64,000 nt of DNA from Omphiscola glabra. Taxonomy: Eukaryota; Mollusca; Gastropoda; Lymnaeidae. This document shows, in pieces, positions 33,192-45,500 of the stretch. Location: the NCBI GenBank assembly GCA_964017045.1, contig OZ024795.1, positions 50,392,850-50,456,849 on the forward strand, read 5' to 3'. Within the stretch, counting starts at the first letter, position 1. Every line of letters begins with the position of its first letter. The position numbers and the translations under genes were made by a program. The notes under the pieces were generated by a model. That model ran no database searches, was not told the DNA's origin, and worked only from the letters and a program-made list of their open reading frames with translations.

Positions 33192-36100
33192 ATGGCGGCA
33201 ATCCTAACAGAGCAGGCTATACCTGCTACAGCAACTCTTGCCAGTCGAGAAATCCCACCAGATGCACCTGCCCCAGTTGTAAATCCAAATCCTGATTTGG
33301 AAATCACATACACAGGCAACACTGGCAATGATATGGGGATATCTACTTTGGGCTTTCGATCGGCAAAGTATAATCCTTCTGAATGGCATGAGTCTAATTA
33401 TGCCAAGTTTTACCAATCCTTTGTTGATCGTGACAATGCTGAACGAGTGATTCACGAATCAAGACGTACAGAGAAGGAAACTTTAGAAACAACTAACAAA
33501 ACTCAAGCTGAGGCCACAAAAAAGCTTGCCGAGAGCGCAAAGAACATCGAATTTTGGAAGTATGAGCTAAATCGAGAAATCTCTGTAAGTAAAGTAACAA
33601 CTTACTATTATATTAATATCATCTTTAAACTAGATAATCTAATTGAAAGTTTATAGGTAGAAAAAAGTATGCAACTTCTGGTTCTGTATGTTGCTTCATC
33701 CATATACTGGCATATGTGCAACGGTTGGGGAAAGCATGTTGCCATTCTAACGGCTCCTAGCAGATGCCAGGCCAGCCTTGAAGCTTTCACGGCGGTATTG
33801 TTCAGGTGGTTCCAAGCGATTATTGTGCGTGGAAAGAATGATTGGTTTTTAAAATGCACTTACCCCCCTTTATATATATAACTTTATAAGTGCATTTTAA
33901 AAACAACTTGCACTAACCTACAAAAATATATTTGCGCTTACACTTATATCTATGCTGCCTCTTTCCAATAATAAATTCAAATTTATAAGGATGAAAATAC
34001 AATAAGTTCAAACCTTTTCTTAAATGATTGAGGATTCATAATTTTGTACTCAAAAAGAATTTACAAACACAATACATGTTATTAACATTTTTTTTTTAAA
34101 TAACAGGATGTAATTGATGAGACAGATTTATTGCTTGCTCAAAAGAAGCGCTTAGAAAATGCTCTCAGGGCAACTGAGATTCCCCTACATATTGCTACAG
34201 ATAACTTGAACTGTCGCCAGAGACGTCTGGGTGTTGATTTGGTACAAGACGATGTTGAAATATCTTTGTTGAAGGTATGGTACATCACATATAAATATGT
34301 AACAAATTAAAATTATTCATATAACATTGTAGCCTTACAATATAGACATAAGAAAGCAAATTATTGATGGTAATACAAATCCTAAAATCTTTGCTCTTCT
34401 TTAACAGGAAGTTGAAATAATCAACAATGTTCAAGATCTTCTGAAAAATACAATCAACCAGTGTGAAAAACAAATCAGGTAAAAAATTATTTGTTGCCAT
34501 CATTGAAAGTGAATCCACTAAAAATATTTGTGTTGAAAATTAAAATATAAAATTCTTAACCATGGTCTGGAAACTAAGCCAATTCTACAAATGTAATTGG
34601 TACCTACAAATTAAATTTAATAAGCTTTAAGTCTTGAACAGCTGAAATTGAATTAAATTATTCAATTAATAAAATTAAAGACTATATGCCTTTGTCCAGT
34701 CAATAAAATATTTTGATTAGTTGAACTATATACCTATACATTTTGTTAGTAAATTATATTTTGAATTAAAAAAACAAAATATTTAAGGCTAACAATGTTT
34801 TTTTACTGAGAATATTTACAGAATAATAATATCCACCCTCTCAATTCCATCCCTAGAAAACTAATTTTTTAAACAGTTATTATAGTACAATAATACAAAA
34901 TGAACTAGAATATTTGATTAACCAACTTACCTGCCTTAAACTTTTGTTATTGTATTCTTCCAGACTAAACCGAGATGCTAAACAAAATTTGGAGATGGAC
35001 TGGAGTGATAAAAAGGAGGCTTTGGAAATAGAGACAAAAAGTGGATCACTGCGCAATCATCACACAAACAAACAATTCCATGATGGTGCTGCAAAATTTG
35101 AAGAGATGTAAACACTTTAATTTGTGGTCTAGAAAATTTAGACAGTTTTAGGCAAATCACCCTTTTATTATTGAGCTACTCCTTTCAATTGTTTTGATTT
35201 AACAAAGGTTGACTAACTATATATCTTCATGCACAGCTAAGCATCAGAAATGTGTGGTTGTTCTGTTGTAGATTATTATTATAATTCAGCTATTAATAAT
35301 TAGTTGATAATGAAAGTTGAGATAAATTGTTAATATGATTTAATAGCTTTTACAATAGTGGAAGAAAAATATACAAGCATAGTGGTCTGTCCAAACATGA
35401 TTAAAGTTCTCTTTGCAACTGTTGTTTGCACAATTATGGTGATGCATTTTATAGGGTATTATAACTTTACCCATATAGATATCATTAGTAAAGTTCATTT
35501 TTATTTAATCAGTCAATCAACACCCGAATCCTGGGCTCAGTTTACTCATGACAATATTGCAAGAGCAGAACATGAACGTATGGCTAGCATTCAGTTGCGT
35601 ACGCTGGTAGACAATGTACTTGAAGACACATCAAGGGACATGCGAGAGCAAGCCGACCAAGTAGATGTCAATTTTACTAAGAGAATCACAGAAATGGAGG
35701 ATGCCAAAACGAAACTTGAAGAAAATCTGACAAAAGTAAGTGATTTATTAAGAGAATGAAATAAATAAACATGGAAATATCATTACAAACTAAAAAAGAG
35801 ATTTTTTTTTTTTTTTGACATTAGTAAATAGGAACTGAGACTAATTGTAAATTTAATTTTAATGATAATTTGCTATTCTTGAACATAAAGTTTTTAGTAT
35901 CAGCTGCTTAATTTAGCTGAATTCTCTGGTTTCTTTTAAAATACGTATATTTAAATACTGTTAATTACAACACTAAAAAATCAACCTCAGCCTTAGTTAC
36001 TTAACAAGTGTAGCCACACAATTTCTATTTCAGGTGGTAAAACAGGTTAAAGACCAGGAAAAGAATATTGGTGAATTGCAACAGGCCATCAGGGACAAAG

Positions 36101-36745
36101 AAGATCCTCTTAAGGTTGCACAAACCCGATTATACAACCGTACGTACAGGCCAGGAGTGGAGTTGTGTCGTGACCCTGCCCAATATCAGTAAGTACATAC
36201 AATGAACTCCCTGCATTTAAATGTTTAGTGAAATAAATGACACTCCCTGCATTTAAATGTTTAGTGAAATAAATGACAATCTCAATTTGAGAAAAGAAGG
36301 ATTCGAATTAAAAACAGCCTTATTCTTCCTTTTGAAACCCCACATAAAGATTATTTGTGTTTTTTTTTAGTAAAATAACTTAATATGTTTTGTTTTCAAG
36401 TTTAATGGGGGTTTTCCCCCATGTTTCTAAAATCTTTTACTTTCTTTAGATACAGAAATAATAAATAATATTAGCAATGAATGAATTAAAACATGAGCTA
36501 AAATTATTTATTAATTCCTTTATTACAGTCTGGTTGGTGAAGTTAATGAGATCAATCAGTCCATTGATGCACTGAAGATGAAGCTAAATGATGCCCAGAA
36601 TTCACTGAAAGATCTTCAAGACAACAGAATGGCTTTGGAGAAAGAAATTGCTATCAAGAAGAACAGTATCTTTATTGATCGTGATAAATGCTTGACTGTA
36701 AGGAATCGATTCCCGTCTCGCACCAAGCTTCAAGGATACCAGTAA
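33192..36745 (+). CDS. TEKT4: Tektin-4, axonemal filament protein, 7 exons
   Basis: Exons: 33192-33584, 34107-34274, 34408-34478, 34964-35107, 35513-35735, 36034-36188, 36529-36745; 1371 nt, 456 aa plus stop, all phases consistent. The tektin signature nonapeptide RPGVELCRD is at residues 372-380. Tektin-4-type features are STLGFRSAKYNPSEWH near residue 50, ESWAQFTHDNIARAEHERM in exon 5 and the C-terminal FPSRTKLQGYQ. The rest is alpha-helical coiled coil, as in all tektins (human tektin-4 is 435 aa). Known role: with other tektins it forms filaments in the A-tubule lumen of cilia and sperm flagella. The ATG sits in AAGATGG context. Intron 1 carries an antisense retrotransposon scrap; AATAAA signals follow at 37618, 37704 and 37896. 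Confidence 0.96.
33665..33860 (-). pseudogene. C-terminal scrap of a non-LTR retrotransposon in tektin-4 intron 1
   Basis: The minus strand reads SFFPRTIIAWNHLNN followed by TAVKASRLAWHLLG. The SFFPRTIxxWNxL..xxVxASSLxxF pattern is the typical end of LINE reverse-transcriptase ORFs. The rest of the element is absent. It runs up to the right copy of the flanking direct repeat (33843-33874). Confidence 0.65.
33843..33901. repeat. Right copy of direct repeat, forming a hairpin
   Basis: TTTTAAAATGCACTTA is followed, after an AT-rich loop of about 25 bp, by its exact reverse complement TAAGTGCATTTTAAAA. The left arm is also the second copy of the direct repeat at 33005-33037. Confidence 0.85.
36206..36277. 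repeat. 36-bp perfect tandem duplication
   Basis: Units 36206-36241 and 36242-36277 are identical, in tektin-4 intron 6, 18 bp after the donor site. Confidence 0.9.
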
Positions 36746-39538
36746 CAATTTGATTACTTGTTTGTGAGATTTTGTAATTGACATTTAAAATTTGCTACAA
36801 ATATTAAATATTTCTTTTTTATGCTAAACAAATTGGGTTAGCTGACAGGATTGTGTACATTTTTTAAGTTATTTTACAACTTCACAATTAACTTACTGCA
36901 AGTCATTTGAAAATCTCTTTACCGGTATTAAATTATTTGCTATTGCTAGCATGCCTTTTGACTTTATTATGTATCCTGTATCTTGTTACAATAGAAGTTT
37001 ATTATATTTGTAAGATGCACCAAAGTCTGTTGCAATAGATTGGTTATACCAGTAGATTAAATGGATTTTAATTCTAAGCATTATTTAATATTGACATTAA
37101 AATTATCTTGGTTGATAAAGTAAAATATATTTGGTTATAGAAGCCATAATATTATTTTAAAATGGGCAAATACAACTGTTATCTATTTTCTTCTGACTGT
37201 ACAGTTAATGACTTTTTAAGCCAATGTAAATAAGAGTATCTCTTCACATTTCTTCAACTATCCTAACTTCTATTCCTCTAATATTCATTTACATCTGTTG
37301 CTTTGTAAATTGGAACACATCAACATGCATCATTTTGTCAGCATTATCAAAGTCTTATACTTACTGGTATAGTAGCCATCACTTTAATGCTATTTAATTC
37401 CATGGAAGAAATCTACTAGGAAGTACTATGAGGTTTTTTTTAATATTGGGAAAATGAGATGTTTGAACTATTTCAGTATTATAACTGTTGTCTTTAGTGG
37501 CTTGTAAGTTTTATCGGTCTTAACAGTTTTTCTTATTACTTGGATTCAAAGAATATATTATCTTGTACAATGTTTTAAACCTAAATTATTACAGTAAGTT
37601 CTCTAAAAATTTGTAAGAATAAACATTCACTGCATTATATATTTTCGGATGTAAATGTTCTGAGAAAGTATTTGAGTAAAACTACTAAAACATAAGGCAA
37701 TTCAATAAAGTTAAATTATACTTGCAATAGACATTCGTTTTGTTACTCTAGGGAGAATTCCAACAAACACCCGATTTGAGATTACACTTGACAAGATGGA
37801 TGTCTGATTATAGATTGGAATCAAATTAATTCCTTTAAATTCTACTATGTATGTTGTTACATGCAAAATTATCTATAAAGATTTTTAAAATGGTCAATAA
37901 AACTAAAAGCACCACCCTCTTAATTGAAAATTACATTAATTTTTGTTTAATAAAATATTCACTGCTTAAACTGCTTTAAATGTACACACTAATTACACTA
38001 TTTAAATTTAACCCTTTGTACAATTTTGCCTTTATTGGGATATCCACATTTTATACATATACTTCATATGGTGCATTTCTTTGCATTGTTCTACATGCAA
38101 AGTTTTTTTAAACTGAACATTAGTGTGCCATGAATAATGTGGCTCTAGACTCTTGGGAATTCAGTTTCTCATGTGTCAATAACTGTGAATTCCATAGCAT
38201 TGTTTCAAAATCAGATCAGATAATGACTCAATAAGTTAATTTCAGTCAAATTGTATGATTAATTTAGAGTTATCCTTATTGTAGGATTGGTGAGATGTCC
38301 GTAATTATGTAAAATTTGTTAATTTTTTTTTGATGAATGTGTTCCTGAGATTGTGTAGGGTGGAAAAAACACATTTCGTGACATGGGAAATGCTTGTATC
38401 AGGAGATCCACATTTAAGTTTGTCCATATATGAAAGGTCGGTCATGAACGTTTTTATTTGTGCAAAAAATGAACGTCTTTCCCGTGCGCAAAACAGCTTT
38501 GCTCATTACATGAGAACTTTGTGTTGAATGTCATTTACTTGACTCTGAACGTTGTGAAACGTATCATGGCGAATGTAACGTAAAGTACAATTTATAAATC
38601 ATACTATTAAATACTGCCGAAGATGGTTACTCTGCTAGTCATATACTAAGTTGATGAACATTTAATTTTTAAAGCAAGAATGTTGATTAATTTTTGTATC
38701 TATGACATATGGAGTGTCTAGTTGTCCAATATGTAGTAAGAGTGAGCATTTTTTACTTCAGTTGCTGGTGCAAATATGTAGCCACAGAAAGGATGGTCTA
38801 ATGAAAATGCAAGATAAAAATCAATGCCAATTATATTTTAACTTCTAAAAACCGTTTTTTAAAATTAAACGGTCTGCCAGTTTGAGTTAGTGATCAATGG
38901 GTTTGAGCAAAATTATGGCTCAAATCTCTATCATAACCTTTTTCAAAGGTTTATGAGTTCTTATATTACAAGTATGGAATTAAAAAAAAAAAATAAAAAA
39001 AATTTTTCAATGTAACCTACTTGCTCCCAAGCTTTCAACTCACACTTCAATAACAAGGTCAAATAACATGTCAAATTAAATACATTTATTAATTTCAATA
39101 CATTAAAATTCAACTGAATTGGAGAAAAAAAAGAAGAAAACAGTAATACTATGAACTTGTCCAACATTTACACCATGGCAGAGCCATTAAACCACTTTCA
39201 TTAGTATTAGAGCACATCTAAAATATTGAGGCTGGCACATTTTCATAATAAGAATGAGCAACATACTAGTACAAGTATACCAACATTTTTTGACATCAAT
39301 GACATTGACAAGGTGAAAAAAAAAAGTATTTTAAATTTAATTGAATAAATCTCGGTCACAATATTTGGTGGAATGATCATGCACCTTAAAAATTAGCACA
39401 AAAAAAGTGAAATAGTTAAAGACAAGACCAACTTCAGACCTTGAAACATTTTGAATCCAATTAAGATCCATGTAGTGTGAGAGCCACACTCTTGTAAAAG
39501 TTAATACGTAGACAATACCAACAATTATAAACTGTAAT
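36746..39538. other. Convergent intergenic region, tektin-4 / SAFB-like
   Basis: It must contain both 3' UTRs. Plus-strand AATAAA words are at 37618-37623, 37704-37709 and 37896-37901 (tektin-4). The minus-strand AATAAA at 39085-39090 would serve the SAFB-like gene. Between them I see AT-rich sequence with no coding signal. Confidence 0.6.
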
Positions 39539-42500
39539 TTAAAACCGCCGTCCTGTTGCAGTTAAGCTAAATCTGTTGTCTCCTTGTCTTGTCAAACTGC
39601 CTTGTAACATGACAGGAGGACCTGACATGGCTGGCTGAACTATGAATGCAGGTCCACCTCCCATTCCACTTGTCATCATAGGGCCTTGCTGAAGGCTAAA
39701 ACTGCCTCCAGGCTGGGACATGACTACTCCACTTTCCCAGCCGTCACCCTGGCCCATACCACCTGAACCCATTCCTTGACTCCAGCCACTGTCCATCTTA
39801 GGACGTTCCACTGGACCATTCCAAGCATTTGATCCACCACCAGAACCTCTACTTGCTCCTGAAGAAAGGTAAATATAATTTTCATTTCTCAGACAATGTC
39901 CCATCACCAGGTCTGTCTCTAAAATACATAAAATTTCTAAATGGCTAATTTATAATATAAAACTTATACCTCTTTCTGACTTCCAGTCACGAGACTCGTG
40001 TCTAGGCGGACCACGAGCAGAATCCCGACCAGATGGTCTTTCATCTCTTGATCGACCTTCCCTGGGTGGTCTGTCTTCTCTAAAACCTGGCCTGTGATCA
40101 TCTCTTCTGGTGTACTCCCTATCCCGAGGCTCTCGTTCTGCACGCTGTGGTCTTTCCCTCTCTTCAAATCTGAAAGAAAAACCTTAAGTTATCAAATATA
40201 TAATTTTTAAGGTTAGAGATCATTTAGATGCCAAGACTTACCAAGTACAAAATGCCTTTAATAATCAAGTGAATTGTAAGAAACATTCATGATAATTATG
40301 TTACCTTTCATGCCGTCCTCTCTCTTCTCTACGCCCTTCAAAACGCCCAGGTCTTTCAGCTGGATCTCGTCTTTCAAAACGTTCTGGCTTTCGCTCAAAT
40401 CTACTTCCCCTACAAACAAGAAAATTATATGTCAATTAAAATCAGATTTGGTAAAATTAAAAAAACCAAAACAGGTCACACAAGATAGCTAATCAATTGC
40501 GCATAAAATCACAAGAATTTATTTTTTCATGTGATACGGAATGCTCTCTCTTAAATGATTTAATACTAATGATGCGATCCCAGAGAATAAATTTTCAACT
40601 CACTGTGTCCAGCGCTGGTGATATTCAAATAAAGTTTCAAAAGCAATAACATTTTTTAATACATTTCTCACCTGTCACCCGTGGCATATCTATCTGCTGG
40701 ACGTTTACTCGGCCACTCTTCATCTCTTAAGCTTGATCTTTCACCAGGTCGTTTCAATGCCCTTCGATCCTGTAAGACTCTAAAAAATAGATAAAGATTT
40801 TTTAATGATCTTGTAAAACAAATTTATGGATATTATTCATTTAGAAACTTCCTGAAAGACCACTTAGTAAAAGTTAGTTTACTTTACCTCTGCTGTTCTC
40901 TTCTGTAAGTTTCCTGCTCCCTTTCTATTTGGAGCCGCTCTGTTTCAAGTCTCAGTCTTTCAGCTTCCATTCTTTCTCTTTCAATTTCCTCTCGCATTTC
41001 CCTTAAAAAATAAATCAGTTTAACTTCTATTAAGTGTAAATTGTAAATGAAAAATTCTATAAATATTATACTTTGAACATCATAAGGATTTTGCAATTAA
41101 TAAAAATGTAAAAAATTCTATGACATACAAAATTAATATAAGTAAAAGCCTTAATAAAGATTAATTAAAACACCACCAGATCTAAACTGGAGACTTCCAG
41201 AGTTTAGTCATTATAATCTCTAGACTTTAGCCTTTCCTATAAAGGAGCAGTACCTATTCTTCATACATAATCCTAAAAATAAGTTTTAAGTTTCTTCCAA
41301 TACGATCTTTTTGGGATATTAGGATTATGTTTTTTTCCTAACAATAGTTACAGAAGTCAACTTGTTACTATGAATGAAGATGCCTAATAGTTTCTAAATT
41401 TTCAGCACAAAACTTTTCGTAAATGGTGAGAACATGAGATAAATGGTAAGAACATGAGATAAATGGTAAGAACATGAGATAAATGGTAAGAACATGAGAT
41501 AAATGGCTCTTTAAAAAAAAAAAAATCAATGATCAATGCATGTTAGTCAATTAGTCAGCCAAAAATGTCATTTTTCTTCCCTTGAGATATTAAGGCCAAT
41601 AAAAATATCGGATTTCCTTTAAAAGTAGGAAATCATTTCACTTGAAAAAATAATAAAAGCATACCTGAGCCTTCTTCTTTCTCTTTCAATTTTAAGGGCT
41701 TCCTCACGATGACGCTTTTCAATAAGTTGCTGTTTGTACTGTTCTCTTTCCAAATCTAGTTGACGCCTTCTCTCTTCATGACGTAAGTACATTTCTCTAC
41801 GCCTGAGTCGTTCACGCTCTCTTTCAGCCTATGTTAGAATGATTTTAACACTATGTTTACATTTCATGCAATATGTTTAAAATATTGTTTTTTGAAAAAA
41901 CCTTTTAAAAATCATTGGTTAAAAAAATTCAACTGATTTCAACATAATACATACCAGTACCTTAATTTTCTCAAAAGACAGGACATCCAATTCCTTTTTT
42001 TCTTGATCAGAAAGGCCAGACTTTTCCCTTGAGATACGTTCTCTTGAGTGGTGATGTTCTATACATTAAAAAAAAAAAGAAAGTAAAATTGAACACCCAA
42101 GTCTGCAACTATTAAATGTACATTTAAATATAATGAATATGCCATTATTTTTTTTAAGGCAGAATTATCTTAATCGTTTATATTAATTCTTTATATATAT
42201 ATAATTAAAAACTGATAGCATGTTCATGGAAAGAGATTCGTCCAGATAAAAATTAACGTACCCAAAATTACCCTATCTGTATTACTTAGAATAATGAATC
42301 TAACTACCTCCGGGTCTTCCACTTTTACTTCGAGGGGAGTGCCTTCTATCCCTACTTCTTTGACGTGATGAGCTTCTAGAACCATCATGCTTCTCCTCAG
42401 GTTTTTTATCTAATTCTTTGGATCCATCTTTTTTGTCTATATTAGAGCACCCATATTAATTGTCAATTTGCATGAAGTCATGATTGTTGGTATAAGTTGA

Positions 42501-45500
42501 GTGAATACTTTTACTTGATACATTAATCATTGCACGTTCGCATCTAAACATTTTGTTAACTATAACAGTTCAAACCTACAGCACTTCCACTGAGCACTAA
42601 CTGTTGTAGCAAGAAGTCTTATTCTTTCTTTAACCTTTGCATTAGCAAATTTTTTTAAAGTGTGTTAAGTGTTGATAATTTTAAACCACTATTCATGCAC
42701 ACAAGGCACAATGTATTAATAAATAATGATTAACTACTTTAAATATAATGAATAAACTATTAAGTTAAAAGCTTAACTGACCTTCTTCTTTACGAGGTAC
42801 TGATGATTTTGGATCAGATCTTCGAGATGGTCGAGATGATTTAGTTGGTGATTTGATACCACTAGGGGGTAACACTTTAGCTTTTGCTCCTTGTGGCTCT
42901 GTCTTAGCCTGTAATGTAAGAAGAATGTTATGAAGGTTAAGATGTAGAAATAAAATCTAGAAACATTTTCTGTAATGAATTCTATGACAAGCCCTATGGA
43001 TTTTATGCCCCTTACCCGTTCAACAGAAATCATTCTTCCATGTAATTCAGTACGATGAAGATGCTGAATGCATTTTGTAGCTTCATCAGCTGAGCCCATA
43101 GTAACAAATCCATAGCAGCGGGAACCTGGACATCTTGCATTTGTCACTACCTTAGCACCAATAACCTGAAAATAATAATAAAAGCTTATAATTGTAAGTC
43201 CCTAAAAATAGTGTTGCAGTAACTCTCTCAAATGGGAACATGCAAAATCTTTTAAAGGACAGCCCATCATGGGGAAATATGTATCTGAAGCATGACAAAA
43301 AACATAAAAGAATAATAGAGATTTAACTTTTTCAAATTAATTCAGAAAAAAATTCTAATGCTCACCTTCCCATGTTTACTAAAGAGTGTCTTGAGATCTG
43401 TAGCTCTGGTGCTTGAAGAAAGTCCACTGACCCAGAGATTGCGGCTACTTTGGACAGCTAAAATAATAGATGAAAAATGTACTAGTTCTTCAAATTTGAG
43501 TTTATAATCTGATATGAGCATAGCTTTATTCCACAAGCATAAATGGAACCAAAGCTGAATCAGAAAAAGTGTCATTAGTTATAAACCAATAAATATGTCA
43601 AGAAAAACAATGCCCAAACATAATTATTTTTCTTACTTTTTTCATCTTTCTTAGCAGTTTTGATAGTACCGCTGAAACAAAATAAGAAAATTTAATTAGC
43701 ACAGTTCCACTTCATTAAGGTTTAACATGCCAGATAGAAAATTTAGAGACATGTTAATACTATTTATGCCTATGCTTTTGTCGTGAGCAGATATTATGTG
43801 TCTGTGTCCTTAAAAAGTTCCAATGGTACAGTCTGAGATAAATGCCATAGCAAGTCACAAGATAAAATTCTAATATACCACAAGTACAAAACAAACCACA
43901 ATGTTTTACTATCATCTCTTGTTATTACCAACACCTGAAATATGAGATAGCAATTAAGTTTTGAAATGTAATAAAACTGCTGAAAAAGGAAGTTTGCTAT
44001 GGACGGCATACATCAACAACCGCTGTCAATGTAACGAGCGACTTAAATTAATTAAATTATCCATACGACTGCAGACTTCACAATCAAACAAATTTATTTT
44101 AAAGGACGTAAAACAAACCTCTTGACTGCAGTCTTCGTGTCTTTTTCATCTTTACTTGCAGCTGTAGACTTGACATTGGTGTCCTTCAAGTCAGTATTTT
44201 CAGAAGATTTTGTAGCAGCATCTGTGGCTGCGCCCGTGTTTCCAAGTCCGCTTCCAGATGTTTCAGTTTTTTTCTCTTCTTGACTCCCTGAAGTCTCTGC
44301 CCCCTTTCCTTCACCTTGCTGGCCATCGAGGAGATCTGCATCTATTTCATTCAACATGGTGTCATCTACCTGCACGACGAAAGACTCATCCCCACCTTCA
44401 GATGCAGCAGATGAATCCGTTTTCTCGATTTTGGCAGAAACAGACAAATTGCTGGCAGACTTTGCAACAGTAGCTAAATTTTGCTTTGTTGCCGAAACTG
44501 GTGTGCTCAATGCAGCAGTGCTGCTTGATGCAGTTTTACTGCTCGAGTCATTTTGATCCGTGGTTTCAATTTTGATTTCTGTTGATTCAGATGGATTTTG
44601 AGAGTCAATATTAGAGTCCTCATTCAATGTATCTATTTGTGCACTTCCCTGAAGACTTTCCTCATTGTCTTCGATAAACTCAGTCGGCATTTCTCCAGAT
44701 TCATCATCAGGGTTTCCCTCAATGTCGCATTCCTCCGCTCCTTCTCCCAATTCATCTTTGGCACCTTCTTGCATCTCTTCATGTCCTTGGTCGTTGCCAC
44801 TGTAAGTTAATAATGCAGCTTCATCCTCTGCGGCTTCGCCACCATTCTCCTCAACTTGGGGAACTAAAGAAATTCACAAAATGAGATTAGGATAACATAT
44901 AATCTGGACGGTGGCTAGAAGCATCAAGGGCTGACTCAGGCAGCTACCCAGCATACTTACAACATCTGAGAGAGGGGTTGGAAGATTGTTACACTTCATG
45001 CTCCTCCTTTGAAGCAGCAATCAAACAGCATAGCAAACATCAGGTGTCAGAAGTGGTAGATTGCGACTTTAACAATGCTAATAACAACACACACATGCAC
45101 GATACTTAGTAAAAAAAAAAATTACGCGTTCTTTGCAACAATTTTCTATTAAAAGATTTCCAGATAATCATCCAAAGACTGTTCTTGACTCAAAATCACT
45201 CAAGACAACTTTGAATTTAGCAAAACTTCTTGTATCTGTTTTATCTTTTGAAAAAACTTGTTTCATAAGATGGTCAAATCATCCCTATGTCAAGAGGAGC
45301 ATCCACATCAGTATGTTTCTATCTTGACGATGAAGATGAATCACTTTCTTGATATACAAATATATTTTGTCGCACTTAAAACCACATATACTGCGACAGC
45401 TAGTAAATGAGAGTAAACTTTCTAAACCATCGCTTCTATTAAAGACTTTTCGAAAGGCAGAATTTGAATTAATTTTGGCTGTATAATTAGCCCGTTAAAA

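Noticed and set aside
36296..36312. B-box-like GGATTCGAA
   Set aside because: No A box or cloverleaf nearby on either strand.
44258..44810. Plus-strand ORFs of 66-71 aa
   Set aside because: Antisense shadows of the large SAFB-like exon 5.
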